Source of the DNA: Acholoe squamosa
Lineage: Eukaryota; Annelida; Polychaeta; Phyllodocida; Polynoidae
Reading direction: 5' to 3'
DNA: 64,000 bases
Assembly (NCBI GenBank): GCA_949317995.1
Contig: OX439044.1
Location: 27,290,733-27,354,732 of the forward strand
The notes below the pieces were generated by a model, which saw nothing but the letters and a program-made list of their open reading frames with translations, was not told the DNA's origin and did not search any database. The position numbers and the translations under genes were made by a program. This document shows positions 12,201 through 27,200 of this stretch, piece by piece. Every line of letters begins with the position of its first letter. Position 1 is the stretch's first letter.

Positions 12201-15200
12201 GGTAATTACAAAGGGTGTGTTAGTCATTGAAAACATGGCCACCAAACCATTGCCCATACAACCATCGTTCAAACCAAGTAGATAGAGCAGACACCATGAA
12301 GTAAAATTACCACCACTCAATTGCAGACATCTGACTGTCATCCATTTTGCAATTTCAGCATATCCTGTTTATTTTTCTCTCTTTCATAAATCACCTTCCC
12401 ATCTTTTAGTGAAGGACCCTTTTTACTTAGCTATTTATCGGTCTAAATTGGTTTTCATACATGCATTAATTTTGCTAATTTCTAATATTTCTAATTTACA
12501 TTATGTTGTCCTAAACTTTTGACCACACCCATTGTGCTGTAGAAAACCTTTATATTATCTTATTCTTTCTGGTCATCTACCGAGGGTATTGGAAATACCT
12601 TTATTTGTATCTACTATTGTACTGCCTCTAATGATTCCCTAGAGTACTGCTACAGGTGCAGGCATGTTAATCTGTATTCCTAGGTTGTAATATCGGTCAG
12701 TATGAAGTGTAGCACTGTGTCCTGAGACAAAAAGACTTCTACATTGAGCAGAGTGAGGTGTAGGTATTATCCGGTGAGCAGGGGCATTTAGGTGGAGGGA
12801 GTAGAACCAGCCATGGGACCATTATCATGAGAACAAAGGGTACAAGTGTATCTGTACCATACCTGCTCAGCGTCCTGTAAATAGGTTACCAGTCACGTTA
12901 TTACATGTGTTTTACATTTGATAATGCTGCAACCCAAATACAAAATTACATACACCGGTAGCATCCTAAATTAGAGAAATGTCCATGTACATTTATGAGT
13001 CTACAAAACGTAATGTTGTCGATATGTATGTGCATACCTATGCTATATGAAAGTGTATAGATGAACTCACCAGGGGCCTGTCCAGTCCTCCATTGTCGAG
13101 TCCCTTCATGATCTTCTTACGGAGAAGCAGAACCTCATTCTCTACGCGTGCATTGTCAGCTGCCGTCTCCTCTAAACGCTGATGCCACAAAAAAAACAAA
13201 GTATGTGATTACATTGGGTCCAGCACGACTAAAAACAAACGTGGTATACAGCATCAACTTACTAAGTGAATAAATTTATAGGCATAACCACTTTATATCA
13301 AATCATAGACTTTTATATGATATGTAGGTCTATGATCACATGAATTGATTTGTCCGCAATCTAGGAGTGAGTGAGTGAGTAATAGTTGTTTAACGCCATT
13401 TCGACAGCTAAGGTCATATTCATGGCGAGAACTACATTACACAATTTCACAGGGGTATGTGTCAGTGCCCGCGCATATGTGCACCACACACATCCCGAGG
13501 GGATAGGAAAGAGGAGAAATAGACCCTTTTAAGTGGGCTAGGGAAGCCGGCCGCAATCTAGGAAAACAGGACCGACATTAGGGTACCAAATATTTAGAAA
13601 ATTCATTTTCGTGCCTACATATTTTGACCTTATTAAAAAAGATTTGTACTAGAATGATTCGACTTAACTAACCTTAGAGGCATCTGCAAGTTGTTGCCGT
13701 ACTTTGGAGAGTTCCTGTTCGATGGTTTTGCGTTGTTGTGCTAACCTGCTGAGTGTGCGTTTATCAGACTCCTGTGCCTCCTGCTTCTTAATGCCCTCCA
13801 ATGCCTTCTGTAGTAACTCCTGTATTAAAGTCACACGGGATAAACAATGAACTGGATGACTGATTGATTGAACACCTAGAATAATTATTAACCAAGACAC
13901 CTACCAAAAAGGGCATTTGCCAATGGTCATCTACTCTAATGAGTGAACAAGTACCAATGTTGTATCTAAGGATAACTTACCCAGTCTTCTTGCAATGAGG
14001 TGACAGCAAATGAATGCTCCTGTAGTTCTCTGTCCAGTTGGTAAAGCTGCTGTAATTTCTCCTGAAAAGAAAACAAAGGAAACGTGTCTTTATTGTGTTT
14101 CTCTTTTAGTTTTGGGACAATTTTTTTTCATTCCAGTAAAGGGATTGGCCAAAGTCTATCTGAAAAAGAAGACAATTGCCATGAACAATAAATTTGGCGA
14201 ATACAGAAAAGACACTGGCACAGTGTTAGTTACCTCTAGGTCTGCCTCGTCCTCCTGTAGCTGTTTCAGCTGCTCCTCCTGCTCCTTTGTTAACTTTGCC
14301 TCCTGATGTTGTCTCGAAAACTCTATCATCTTCTTGGGCGCCGTGTATTGGCCAGGGCCAAGTCTTTGCTAAATAATGTAAGATGAACTAAGTAAACATT
14401 TCAATTCATTAAGAGTTTTTTCTCCTCAATTCTGAACTCAGCGCTATGAAAGTAGCATCACTTCTAAGAAATGTTGGTACAGTATAGGATTAATAGAATA
14501 AACAGTGAAAATTTTGGAAACTACATAGGCCTTAAATTCAGGTACTTGATATTCACATGATAGAAATAAATGCACATGTAATACCAAACTTCTAGTTATC
14601 TAAAGTAACCTATGTAGAGTAGAAACAGTAGTATGTTTGTACCTGTTTATACTGAGAGGCCAACATGAGGTTATTTCCCCCATATAAACTGCCCATGGTG
14701 ACCAGGTTGTCCACCAGGTTGATGAGTGGCTTGGAGATATCTGCTTGTTTCTGTACTTGTGAGCTGCCATGCCGCAAGGTCTCATAATGCTGGTGCTCCT
14801 CCTCCAGTGGATCTGGGACATGCTCATATTCACTTTCTCGCCTGGAGACGAGAGAAACATAACTTAATAGAATGATGCATTTTCTATGCATTCTTTTTTA
14901 TCTCCAAACTGATGACAGAAATAACGCTAGATATATAAAGTGGCTTGAATCAAATGATTAGGCTATGATGGAAGAATGCTTATGAACTCTCACCTTCGGC
15001 GGTATTCTTTTTCGACATTGCGTCCAACATCCATTTGCCGTCGGTACCAGCCATGAGCATCGCCAAGCCTCGCCTGACTTCTCCGCAGTTGGATCAGCAT
15101 CAACACCAGTTCTTCATGCTGTAGAACAATTAGACATATCACATTGAAATAAATTCATAATTTCAACTGCATGTTTTCATGAATATAGCTTTGGGGCTCA

Positions 15201-18200
15201 TGCCTGAATAATGACAACGAAGTGGAAAGCATACAGGTTGAATTCATTCAATTTTATCTTATCAAACTCCTTTGTTAAAAGGGTTAGTCAGTTTAAAATA
15301 GGTGTGAGAAAACTTACACTTTTGCCAACCAAGTCACCAGCTGATATACTGAGACGTAGTCGATGGCCATTCAGATGGTCCTTGAGCTTTTCCAGCTTTT
15401 TAGTTGCCTGAGGGAATAGTGCAAGTGAGTATATGATTATTTCAAAAACCAGAGTCTTGAATATTCAGTTTGTTTTGCAATAGGCTTAATCTGTATTCGT
15501 TACATCCACAATGATCTGGTATCCATCCATGTGTCTGCGTTCCTTCATACCAAACAGATTGATGAGAATTAATTCATATTCCCTCGAGATGGTCGTCCAA
15601 AAGGATCATGAGGCTATCATGCCATTTCTACTTTCAGCAATTTAGCAAATAAACTTCAAACTAGAAATCCTAATATAAGTTCGTGTTAGCCTAATGGTGT
15701 AGGTTAAGGGATACAATGGAGACAATATATACCCGGTACGTAACGTGTTCTATGTTAAAAAAAAATATGTGAAAAATGTATAACAGTGGTCTAGCTCTAT
15801 TCAACATGATTGTATAAAATTCCTCAGAGGCATCAGAGGTAGTAGAGCTACATTGGAGGTTTCACCTTAAGGCTATTATTAAGTACCCCAATCATGTGTT
15901 ACTGACATAACACATTAGGAGATTCTGATATCGTCTTGTTTAATTATTGCAAAATGTTATGTGCATTTCATGATGAAACGGGGTAGTAATCAGGTCATTT
16001 AAATTCTTACCCGACAATTTGAATCTCTTTGCTCATGCTTATACACACAAAAAAAGAGATAGGACACAGTATTTAAATTTTTTCTACTAACGCTTGCTAA
16101 TATATCACTCCTAGACTACAAATTGCTCCCTAACGGTTCAACTTAATAGAATTATACATGCAAACAGCTCTTGCCCTCTTAGCTTCTTCTATATTCCTTT
16201 CATAATTCATTTTAATCAAGTTGAGAGATCATTTCAGGTACACAAAGACGTAGATTATGTAGTACAAGGTCATTAAGGCCACTTACTAGAATATCCTGAT
16301 CCTCCATAGCAGGGTCCTCCTTAATGGTGGTGATATCAAAGCTGTTTAACGTTGTTGTATTGTTGTAGCTAGTATTGTTGTGTGGAGCGTTGTTATAGCT
16401 CGAGTTGTAGGGTGCATTCTGTGGATGCTCTGACTCTCTGTGTGACCGTGGCGTGCCTGGTGGGTTTTCCTGTAGCGGTGCATTCTGCTGACGAGTGACA
16501 TGCATCTCCGGGGCTGTATCACAGACGGTGTGAATTTAGTGTTACCATATATTTTGGGGCTTGTACGGGGTATCTGTGCTCAGTGGCAGTTACCGCTGGA
16601 ACTGCCATTGGTTACCATATATTTTGCATTGCCTTTTCTTTATTTTAGAGAATTGGAGTTTGCATTATTTTTTAGTATATTCATTTCTAATTTCTTAATC
16701 CTAATTTTTTTTATAAATATAGTGCATTCTGTTGTCTTAATTAGCAGAGTTGTTACTGTAACTGTATAGATGTCTTAGATAGGTTAGGGGCCTTATTGGG
16801 TTCCATACGAATCTTTCTTCTATTAGTGAACCACATTTTCGCTGTTGTTTTGGTTTTCTTTGACAAGACAAACAAAAAAAAACTCTAGAGAGGCCAGGCT
16901 CAAAAGACACATCACAGACACTTATTTCTAAAACACATGTAGACATGCTTGAAGCAATGACATATAAAGCAATGGACATTACATAGAGAAAAAAAACCAT
17001 TAGTTTCCAAATATCAACTACTAACCAGCAGGCGTCCAGTTCATAGGTCTGACAGTTGCCTGCTGTTGGCGCTGTGAAGAGCTAAGCGACTCCATGGACT
17101 TGGCTGACCGGACATTAGATACATTCTGGGGTAAATGCAGTTTGTCTTCTGCACCCAGAGGTTCAGACTCTGCCCATGGGCTGACTCCAAGACCCTGGCT
17201 GTCCCCAGTCCATGACAGATAGCTGCGGGCAGGATCCATTTTCCTGATGCGTTCTTGTTCAGCCTGAGTGCTGGCAGTCACATTGTTATCTCTTAGTTCT
17301 GGCAGGTCTAGCCAAGGCAGCACTTTGAAGCGTGGCTCAGGGCTACCGGCATTTCGTAGGGATGATTGTGAAGCCGACTTACTTGCATACACAGGGTCTT
17401 TGCTGCCACCATAGGGTCTATCCAGTTCATTTAGATTCAGCTTTCTGATGTTGGGGCTCTCTGGGGAGGCAGGCGCCAGTGACATAGTGGGACGCTCTCC
17501 GTTGAACTCCATGATAGTCACTGACTTTGGCCTCTTATTGGTCCAATTCACCACCTCCTGCTTGGAGTCCTGTGGGGTAGGGATGGAGATAGATTTTGGC
17601 CTCTGAGGAATATCCATCTCTTTGGAAGAAGTAGATTTGTTCTTCTTAGGGGAAGATGAGTCCAGGTCAGTTTTAGATCCACCCAGTTTGTTTAGCTCCT
17701 TGGACGATTCTGTCCGCCCTGGGATGGTGATTGTACCAGGCGGGCGCCTCTGCATGATGGGGGAGCTTGGTAAGGAAGTGCCATTTCGCAAAATCCCTGC
17801 TTTAGCTGAGGGGCTGGCGGAACTGGTAGCTATAGACCGGGGCCGCTGAGGGCTCTTTTCTTTACCAGGTATTGTAATGGTGCGTGACTTCGGTGGCCAT
17901 TCTTCATCACTATCTAATACTCCTGAATTCCTATCTCGTGTTCGCGAAAGGCTTCGGTCCCGTGAGCGACTTCGTTCACGAGATTTACTCCTGTCCCTAG
18001 ACCTATCCTTGTTCCTGTCCCGAGCTCTGCTTCTCTCTCTTTGAACCCGTGAGGTTGTGCCCTCAGGAGAGGCCACAGACCTGGGTCTTTTACTAGCAAA
18101 GTCATCTTTTTCATCAATGCTAGCCTTTTCTGGAAGTGTAACAGAATGAGGTCGAGCCGGTAGTTTTTGGGCTTCTCCGCTTTCCTGTGAAGGGTGATCC

Positions 18201-21200
18201 TTTATTTTCAGCAACCCAGCTGCATCAGCAGCATTCTGGAAGGCTGGACGAAGATCTGCCACTGCCTTTGACTTTCCACTTCTTCCTCGTGGAGTCGAAC
18301 TTGTAGACTCATCCCGTGGTTGTGGAGGTACAGATGACACAGGTGGACTTGTGCTCTCAGTAATTGACCATGACTGAGACTTCTGATGCTGAACATTGAG
18401 AGGTCTAGGTGGAGACTTTGTGTAGTAAGAGGCTGTCAGTGCCTTTGCCTTTGCACGGAGTAGGTCAGCACTTGTCTCTGGGTTATCATAAATGTGACTG
18501 CCAGATTTGCTGCGCGTCAGAAATCCTGGGTTCCATGGAGACCCTGGAGCCATTATGGTACTGTTATCGATCGTCTTACGGTCAAGCACTGGATCATCAT
18601 CTGACCTACCGGCATATTGTGTGAAGGCACTTATAGACTTGGCACGTGGCATGGGACGATCAACTCCTTGATGCCAGGGGAGATTCTGATACTGGTTGTC
18701 ACTGTAATCATGGCTTTTATGCTGTCCCTTATTAAGAGCATGCCCAGGAATATAGTCCTTGCTTTTGGGTTGAATAGGAGCTTCTTGTAATTGCTGATGC
18801 GTTGCCTCGGGCTGAACGAATGCAAGGCGGGCATATACCAGACTGTCTTGGGAGGGTGATCCAGGTGTTGGCTTCAGTCGTTCTACTTGACTGGCCTTAG
18901 GATCCCCTTGACCTGTTGGCTGAACGTAACTAGCAGGTCTTGGTGCTTGGTTGTTGTGGCCATGTTGCACATAGCCAGGTGGTGCATAGCTATGTGGCCG
19001 AGTGGTCTTCATCATATCACCATCAATGCCATGTCTGTGTATTGGAGGTTGCTGTAGCTGTGTATTAGCACTAATAGGATTGTGCATGTAGTCTTCGGGC
19101 CTGGAGAAGCGATAATCTGGTATATTCAGATCCTGGTAGTTGTACTCCGGGTAGCTCGGACTGTCCACTGCTAAGGTACTTTCACCCTGCTGTGTTAAGC
19201 TGGAATAAGGTAGACTTGGCATTTCTGAGGAGCTCGTTACAGGAGTAGAATGTTTAGGGTTACCTGCAGAGGCGTTGCTCTCATTCTCTATGGAGCGCCT
19301 GAAGCTAAAAGAGTCCTTTGGTGGCCCAAACTTTCCAGCAAGGGATGCACCAAAGGATCGAGACCGTTGACGCTGTTGCTCCTGTGGAAATTCATTGCTG
19401 AATTTACGTTGCTGCCTAGGTGAGTATGGCAGTCCTGAGTACCCTGTGCTACTGCCCATACCCTCCTTAAGGGCTGAACTGTCTGAGCCAGGAGATCGTG
19501 AGTCTTTTTTCATCAACAGAGGCTGTGGCTGTCCTGCCTTGGCTCGGGGGCTACTGGGAGGAACTGGTAAATCTATAAGTTTCGACTCCAGCTTTATACC
19601 GAAATCAGTACTCTGCTGGTTGGGACTTTCAGGATTCTGTCCTGTGTTCCACGCACGGCCCCCATGTTGGTTTGGTGCAGCACGATTTTGCTGGTATGCA
19701 CTCTCTGGTGAGAGGTCAAAATGAGTGAGTTTGGTCAAAGGTCTCGCATGGTGAGTGTGGGCTTCACCCGTATGAACATAAAGTGGTTGATGGTGTCTGT
19801 TCTTGTCGACTGGTGGGCCAGTATGGTGGGGAGAAAGGCCTTTTTCTACAAAGATATACAAAGCATACCGCATGCAAGGATCGGGCATAATTTATTCATC
19901 AATAGTTCCTGGTAAAATAGCTTGTACTTCAAAATCGATTATAAAGTTACAAATGCTAGTACTCAAATGTTATTCTTAATAGTATCTGCATAAATTACAA
20001 AGAGGACTTAAAGATCCAAAATGCATTGTTACTATTACATGTAAAGTTCAAAACTTCAAAAACCTATTTCAGGCGAAAAACTATGACAGCCAAAATATTT
20101 AACAAAAGTGATGCTATTTTCAATAATGAAATTAAGTTAAATAAATGACTTTTACCGAGGTGTGCCTCATTTTCATACTGCAAAGGTCCATGTCTTACAG
20201 TTAGGTACGACTCCGACTAACAATGCATGCATTTGGTAAGTAGTCACCTCTAAGCTATTATAGTTTCTCCCGACTCAACCACAACCTTTGTGGGTGATTT
20301 TAACACCAAACAACTCTGGGAATATTGAGGATAAGTACCACTCATCCTACCCGCGACTACGTATAGCGTCCGAAGGGCCTAAAAAGCTGTATGGTAGGCA
20401 ACATTTTAAGGGTGAAGATAGGTAGCAGTGGTGCAGAGGGCAGACAATTCATGTGATGCTATAACGTAATGTGATTTTTTTTTTGCGACATTCTGACGTC
20501 ACGTGCCTTAACAATGCCATCTGACATAGTGACGTCATTTGGGACCTGACGTCGCATGACAATGACGTACTGACTGAGGACGGCAAGTATCCGAGTTGAG
20601 GTGAGAGTAGGAGTGTTAGCCTAAATCCAAGTCTATATTTCCAGCACCAGTGGTAGTGTTGCAGTGTTTCCGTGACAATCCGGGTTAGACATAAATGAGT
20701 TTAACATAATGTATTAAGGCACCTAGGTTAGCTGTGTAGAGGGTTAGAAACCAAACTTTTCGCTGTCCCATTTATATACATGTGTATCATTTCTCCATTG
20801 GGACATTTATACATGTGGTGTTTCTATGTCGGTTACCCATTGGTTTCCATTACCTCTTGTAACAATTCCAGAAAATCCATAAGCAGAGGGTTTTGGAGTC
20901 CAAGGTTTTTGGTGCCACAGATTTGCTGCATAGATTTAATACCATAGGCCAGAGAAGCACTGAGGGTGAAATGATTGTTCTTTTGAAGCAGATGGCTGAA
21001 AACCGCTGTGAAGGTAGTTATAAGTGACATGGTTTTTAAGCTGATGTGTAACCATAGTAACCTTACCTCTCACCATGGTAACTGTTATTAAAGAAATAAG
21101 CCTGCGTGATAAATGTGTCAGTACTTATTGGTACCGCAGTCTCGATGGCTCTAAGTGTCAGTCTGGCAGTTTCGGCAAACTAACACCTAGCTAGTCAATG

Positions 21201-24200
21201 ATCACCATGGCATGCAAATCTTGTTTGGCAAAAAATACCTTCAGTACTAAGTTATATATTAATCCAAAGAAAAATCTCCCTAAAAACGGCCAGAACGTAT
21301 ATGTCACTATTTCTTCTTAGTACAAGAAAAGGGGGAACTGAAATTGATCTAATATTTTTGTATGGATTTCTCAAAGAATTTCTGCATATTTCTGATGAGG
21401 TTAAGGTGCCTGAGAGACTGACTACTGCCATGGTAATGTTCTGTGATTATGTTAAATAGTACTGTTCTCAGACTTACCAGGTATAGTGCTGTAGGTGGGT
21501 TCTGATCGCTGACTTGCACTGCTCTGGCGCTTAGGGTCAGGCCCTGAGTAACCATCCGAATAGTCTAGGACAAAAAGTTAGTCTTTCTTTAATATGAAAA
21601 CGCACATCAACTATAAAATTTCAAATACAAAAATATTATATACTATTGAATTAGTAGCAGTTCCATTTAACATAGAACACTACACTAAAACCCAGAATAT
21701 AAACACGGATATAGCTTTAACAAGTCATTACAGATTACTCGGGCTGTAGAGGATCCAATGGAAATATAACACCCGGCTTTTTTCTATCTCATGTTATGAT
21801 GCCAAGATTGAGTGAGCAATGGTTATTTCTCACCAATTCTACAATTAGGGTCATATTCATGGCCAGAAAACTACAGGAGATGTGGTGATAGAGACATGGT
21901 TTCTCATACACCTCACGTACCGACTGCTGGGGACACTAGTATGGAGTGGAACGTCACGAGTTCCAGTCCACAATATTCAATGCATGTTTAAAGCCTTCCC
22001 CAGGGTCCAGGTCCTATGACAACTCTGAGTAAATGATCAGACCAGTTCCAGTGCCTGCTAAGACGACACTTTGCTGTGTCGAAGCACGGGGAGTGGTTAT
22101 GGTTTACTAGGACTTTGGTCGCCATAAATCTGGTCGACTTATGTTGACTATTGTCAGGACACTTGTTGGCAGGCGTCTGTTACGACAGAAATTGTTACGA
22201 CAGTTCGACTGGTGTATAACATATTACAATACATTTTCACTGAACCCCAATAGTGTTCTTGTGTCTTATTTGAATAATTGAGATTCGATAAGATTCGAGG
22301 GGAGAAACAAAAGTAGACATCAATGGATGAATGAACCTCTCTCTGCCAATATATGTGTGTCTCGTACATATGTACTTAGTATACCAGATACACCGAGAGG
22401 ACAGACAAGATGAGAGCTTAAAATCCTTTCAAGATGGCATAGGGAGGCTCTATGTCAGATGAGTAGAAAAGGTGAATTACGGTAGAACTCACTTTTATTG
22501 GCATCATCCTGTTTGGCTTTCCAGTAGGCATCTGGATAATTCCGGTTCTGCCCACCAGGTGATGTTTGGTCCCAATGCTGGTTACGCTTGTTTCTTGCTG
22601 CTTCCTCCGCATCATGTTTGGCTTTCATGTAAGAATCTGGCACCTTATTGATGAATGAACTTTAGATTACAATCTCGGAAATCTACGATTTAATTGAATA
22701 CAGACTACTTATGTTGAAGACTAACAAAAAACAACGTTGAGGCCTAATTTCTTCATAATTTGATTTAGACTTGTTGCATGTTATGACTGTTTTAGAATTG
22801 ATGCACATACAATGGGGTACAAACTCTCTGAAATCTGAAATGTTTTGTAATGACCTAGACTGACATTTATGTGATAATCAGGATAGGGGGCATGCATAAA
22901 TCAAGACAAGTCTGCTCAGATTGATACCTGTGAGGTAGCAAGCCATATCAGTTCCGCAAGGTCAGATTTAGTGTTAGATGGTAGTTTTACGGTACATTCA
23001 TTATACGGCAGTTTATCGCTCCTTACCTGGTGCTGGCTGCCCCTCCATGTGCCTCTGTCATCCCCTGCCTTAACTTCAGGGTATTGGAAGACAAGTGGCT
23101 CTGTCTCGTGTCGATACTGACTGCGCTCGGCTGATGAGATCATATCGTTTTGTGTAGCTGGTGAGTGAGGATGGGCCAGTTCACGTACAATCTGATCTCT
23201 GTAGGTGGCCGGCAGTGGAGGTCGGCCTGGCGACTGGTGACTACCTTGTTCCAGCTGTAGGTGAGATGTAGATTATCATGATGAGGATAGAATTCCATCT
23301 GGCGGTATATTCAATATCAATAGTCTGGTGGAATTAGTGTTACTGTTATTCCCTGTGTACAAAGCAAAGTAGTGTTGATGTGCGGACGAGCCCAACACTA
23401 GTCCTCTGATAAGGAATGGCTTATACAGGAGGGATTATGATAAATCTTTTGAATGTCAAACAGTGAGTGAGTGAGTAATAGATGATTAACGCCATTTCGA
23501 CAGCTAAGGTCATATTCATGGCGAGAACAACATTACACAATTTCACAAGGGAATGTGTCAGTGCCCGCGCATATGTGCACCACACACATCCTGAGGGGAT
23601 AGGAAAGAGGAGATACAGACCCTTTTAAGTGGGCTAGGGAAGCCCGAAAATGTCAAACAGTAAAAGAAAGACAGTAAATGATATCCTGCACTTCTATATA
23701 CTTACTCGTGTAGCATTAAGGTTCTCGTAGATCGGATTATTATTATTCTGCAGGTTCTTCTCCGGATGCCACGAGCCGTGATGCATGTCCTGCTGGGAAC
23801 CATACCCATAGCCATGACCTTGGGGACCATGGCCTTGACCTGTAGGGCGGGGACTGTTTTGAACACGGTCCTTCCACTGCTGAAGGTGGTCCAGAACTGG
23901 GGAGTGAGCAGAGTAGCTTGCACTGCCTGGACGAGGTGGGAACAACTCGCGGCTTGGATAACCCTCTGGCAGGTTACGCTGACTACCAGACAGTGAGTTT
24001 CGCTCCCTCCCACCATTATAGATGCCCTCTTGTGATTGTGGCGGCTGTCCACTTGGGGGCCCTAAGCGGTTGCTACTCCCCCCATAACCTTGCGGATGTT
24101 GCGGCTGGTTCCTCCCATATGGGTCATCTGGATGCTGGTCTCCGCGTGATCCAGCACGTACAGCATTTTGCCTCTCTAAGCCCCGCTGAGAGTAGACATC

Positions 24201-27200
24201 CCCAGACCACCTCCCATTGCCTGCATTGTCAGTTTCATCAGAGTAAGGAGTGTGCTCATCAAATCGTGGGATGTCCATATTGCTGTCAAACTGTGATAGA
24301 TCAGTTAGTGGCTTTTGTTTCTGCAGCTGACCAGGCTGGTAGAACATATTCTCATCCTCGTCGTACTGGTCACGATATGGTTGGTGGCCGTTAGCAGAAT
24401 GCTCGTCGTATTGGTCACGGTACAGGTGCTGACCATTGGTAGGACCTTGGTCTGGGAACTCGTGATATGGACCACCTGGGTACTCACGGAGGTAGGACTC
24501 CTGGTCCTGCTGGTCTCTGTGAGGGTGTGTGCCCTGAGTCCTAATGTAAAATAAATAGATCATCAGATCATGGATAATCAGATGGCATCGTTTAGATTAC
24601 CCTCTATAAAAATGAAATTTCATTTTTGCGCCAAGTTTCATAGTTTTATGGTTTTACCACTATTTTCTCTAAAAATATGATTACCAGGTATGTGATAGAA
24701 TCGCAAGTATAGTTCACTGTAATTCCTCAATATATTACCCTTGTTGGTAGTAGCTATCTTCTGTATAATGCTGCTCACTGGTCCACCTCGATGCAGGTGG
24801 TTGTAGAGGGCGCTCCGAGCTGTGTGAACTTTGGAAGGACTCGTCCCGACTAGCATCTCGACTCGGGGCACGTTGGTTAAGCTCCAGTTCCACACTGTAG
24901 GTACATGAGGAGGGAAACATTTGGATGAAAACTTAATATCTCAGTAATAATTAATTCAATTAAATAGTACAACTTACTGAAAGCCCCAAATGAGTGACAA
25001 CAGCAGGCAATGAAGGTCTTGTCATGCAATGATATTTAAAGCAGGGTTTATTCAATTTTCTTTTTACGGTAAAATAACCATCTCTAGGATTGAAGCAAAT
25101 AACAGTCTTCCAACTCTTCATAATGAAGCAGATTGTTGTGTCCATGTAACTAGGCCCTAAAACAAGATCTAAACAAAACCTAGAGTAGGATAAAAAGGTT
25201 TTTAGGCCTAAATATGTGAAAGGTTATATAGATCGATAGTTTTACAATTCACAAGAGGTGTATACAAAATATGTGAATACAATTCAAAAGCTCGAGTATA
25301 TGAAATACGAGCTAATGCAGTTAACCTTTGTCACAACCTTAAAAAATGATGTGGGGCTTCCTCGTGTGCATTTGGGTATATGTAAGGGGTGGGGAATAGA
25401 AAGGAAAGGCCTTATCAGGGGTTCTAATGGGTACCTGATAATGTTACTTGATGAGTGGTCCGTTGAAAACAGATAAAGGAATTGAAAATGAAAAGCCAAC
25501 ATGCCAGGAGAGTACGGAATAGCCATGCTTCTACCAGTAATAGATCCCAGAGCTACCACGTCACAGTAAAACATCATGTATCACAAACACAGGCAGAGCA
25601 TTGATAAACGAATTTTGATAAATGAGAAGAAGAAAAAAGGAAATAGCGATCATCCAGCATGCACAAAATTATCCCTTCCTTATACATGTAATTCAATGTT
25701 CTTTTTTTTATTGAGTAATTCACTGAACAATTTGACTAACCCCTCCCCATCCCCATAGTCTATGAAATATGAGACTAGTTACAGATCGCCTGGCTTTTTC
25801 TATCCACATATTAATCTGTCAACCAAAATGGTGCATACAGGTCCATAAGAGAAGAGACCTACCAAAGAGATTACAGTTTGTATTAGTGGAAAAGACACTT
25901 CACGCTATAAGTAGCTCAGTGAATCTTATGAAACTTATTGTAAAGCAAATACCAGTCACGCAAATTACACGTATACAAAATGCAAATGTGTAATGCATAT
26001 TGTGTAGCAAAGCTCAGTTAACGGCAAAACTGAATATTAATAAATGTCAGAAGAAAACACTTGTCTTCTTCTTTTCTCATACTATCAATAGCTGTACACC
26101 CCCATCCACCGTATAATACCTAATCATCTATGAAATCCTAGTAAGGTCTCTAGTTATAATAGAGGCCCCCTACAAAATAGGGTCACGATCTGGTTTGTCG
26201 TGGCATATTGTAGAAGTAATCATAGTGGCTGCATGATATAATCCACCTCTCTCCACGACCTTCAGAGGCCGCTCTATCTAATATGTTGTGCGCAAATTCT
26301 GCAGACAGTCGGAAGAAAATAAATGCACAATGGGCCACTTTACTTGTGGGAATAAAATAATATTTTTAGGATGCTAATTTTGAATTCAATAGGTTGTTAA
26401 AATCGTATTATTTGACATTTTTCAAGTAGAAAATGCTACCTACACAATATTTTAAGAATTTGCCATGAAATTTCAGTGCTCCGAGCATTTTTTCCCCCAA
26501 CATAGCAGTTTGCGCATTACATGTATTCAATACCTCGGATTTGATGTCCATCCCCTAGACAACTTAGACAAACTGAGGAGAACAGGGAAGTACACCTGTA
26601 GAGTTACAGTATGCATTGTATCTAACTCATGCTCCACACATACATACCCCAGTGGTTGTGCTCCCAAATGTTCTTGGCGATATCTGGTGTAAGTACAGTG
26701 CACTCTTTATTCAAAATATCACTAATGGCATATAAGGGAACGAAACAGAACTAATGTAAACGATATTCCTTATAAATTTAAAGAAGATGCGAGGGATAAT
26801 TGTACGGACAAAAATGAAAGAGGAAAATCATGGGTGAACAGAAAGCTCATGACGTTTTAAAAAAAAAATCATTTGAAGATTTGACTAAATGCATAACGTT
26901 GGAAATAAGGAAAAACTTCGTAGGACGGATAACATGTGCACACTTACAAAGTATATACGAAAATGCATAACAAAGATACGCAGGTGAAATTTTACGAAAA
27001 CGCAAGGTGAATATGGTAGCTATGGGTAATCCTAGGAGTAAAGTCTCGTGATGTGTCAAGAGATAATAGTGAGTAGGCTCAGGACAATGCGTGTACTTGG
27101 GGCCAGAGACAGATGTTACAATGCATAATTAAAATAACTTAGACAAAGGTTTCCAAAATTCTACCAAGTCACGTATAAAGGTGATTCGAAACACATAAAA

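Noticed and set aside
17622-19915. Plus-strand and alternative minus-strand frames over the giant exon
   Set aside because: They overlap the strongly supported 940-codon exon in other frames and have no recognisable domain.
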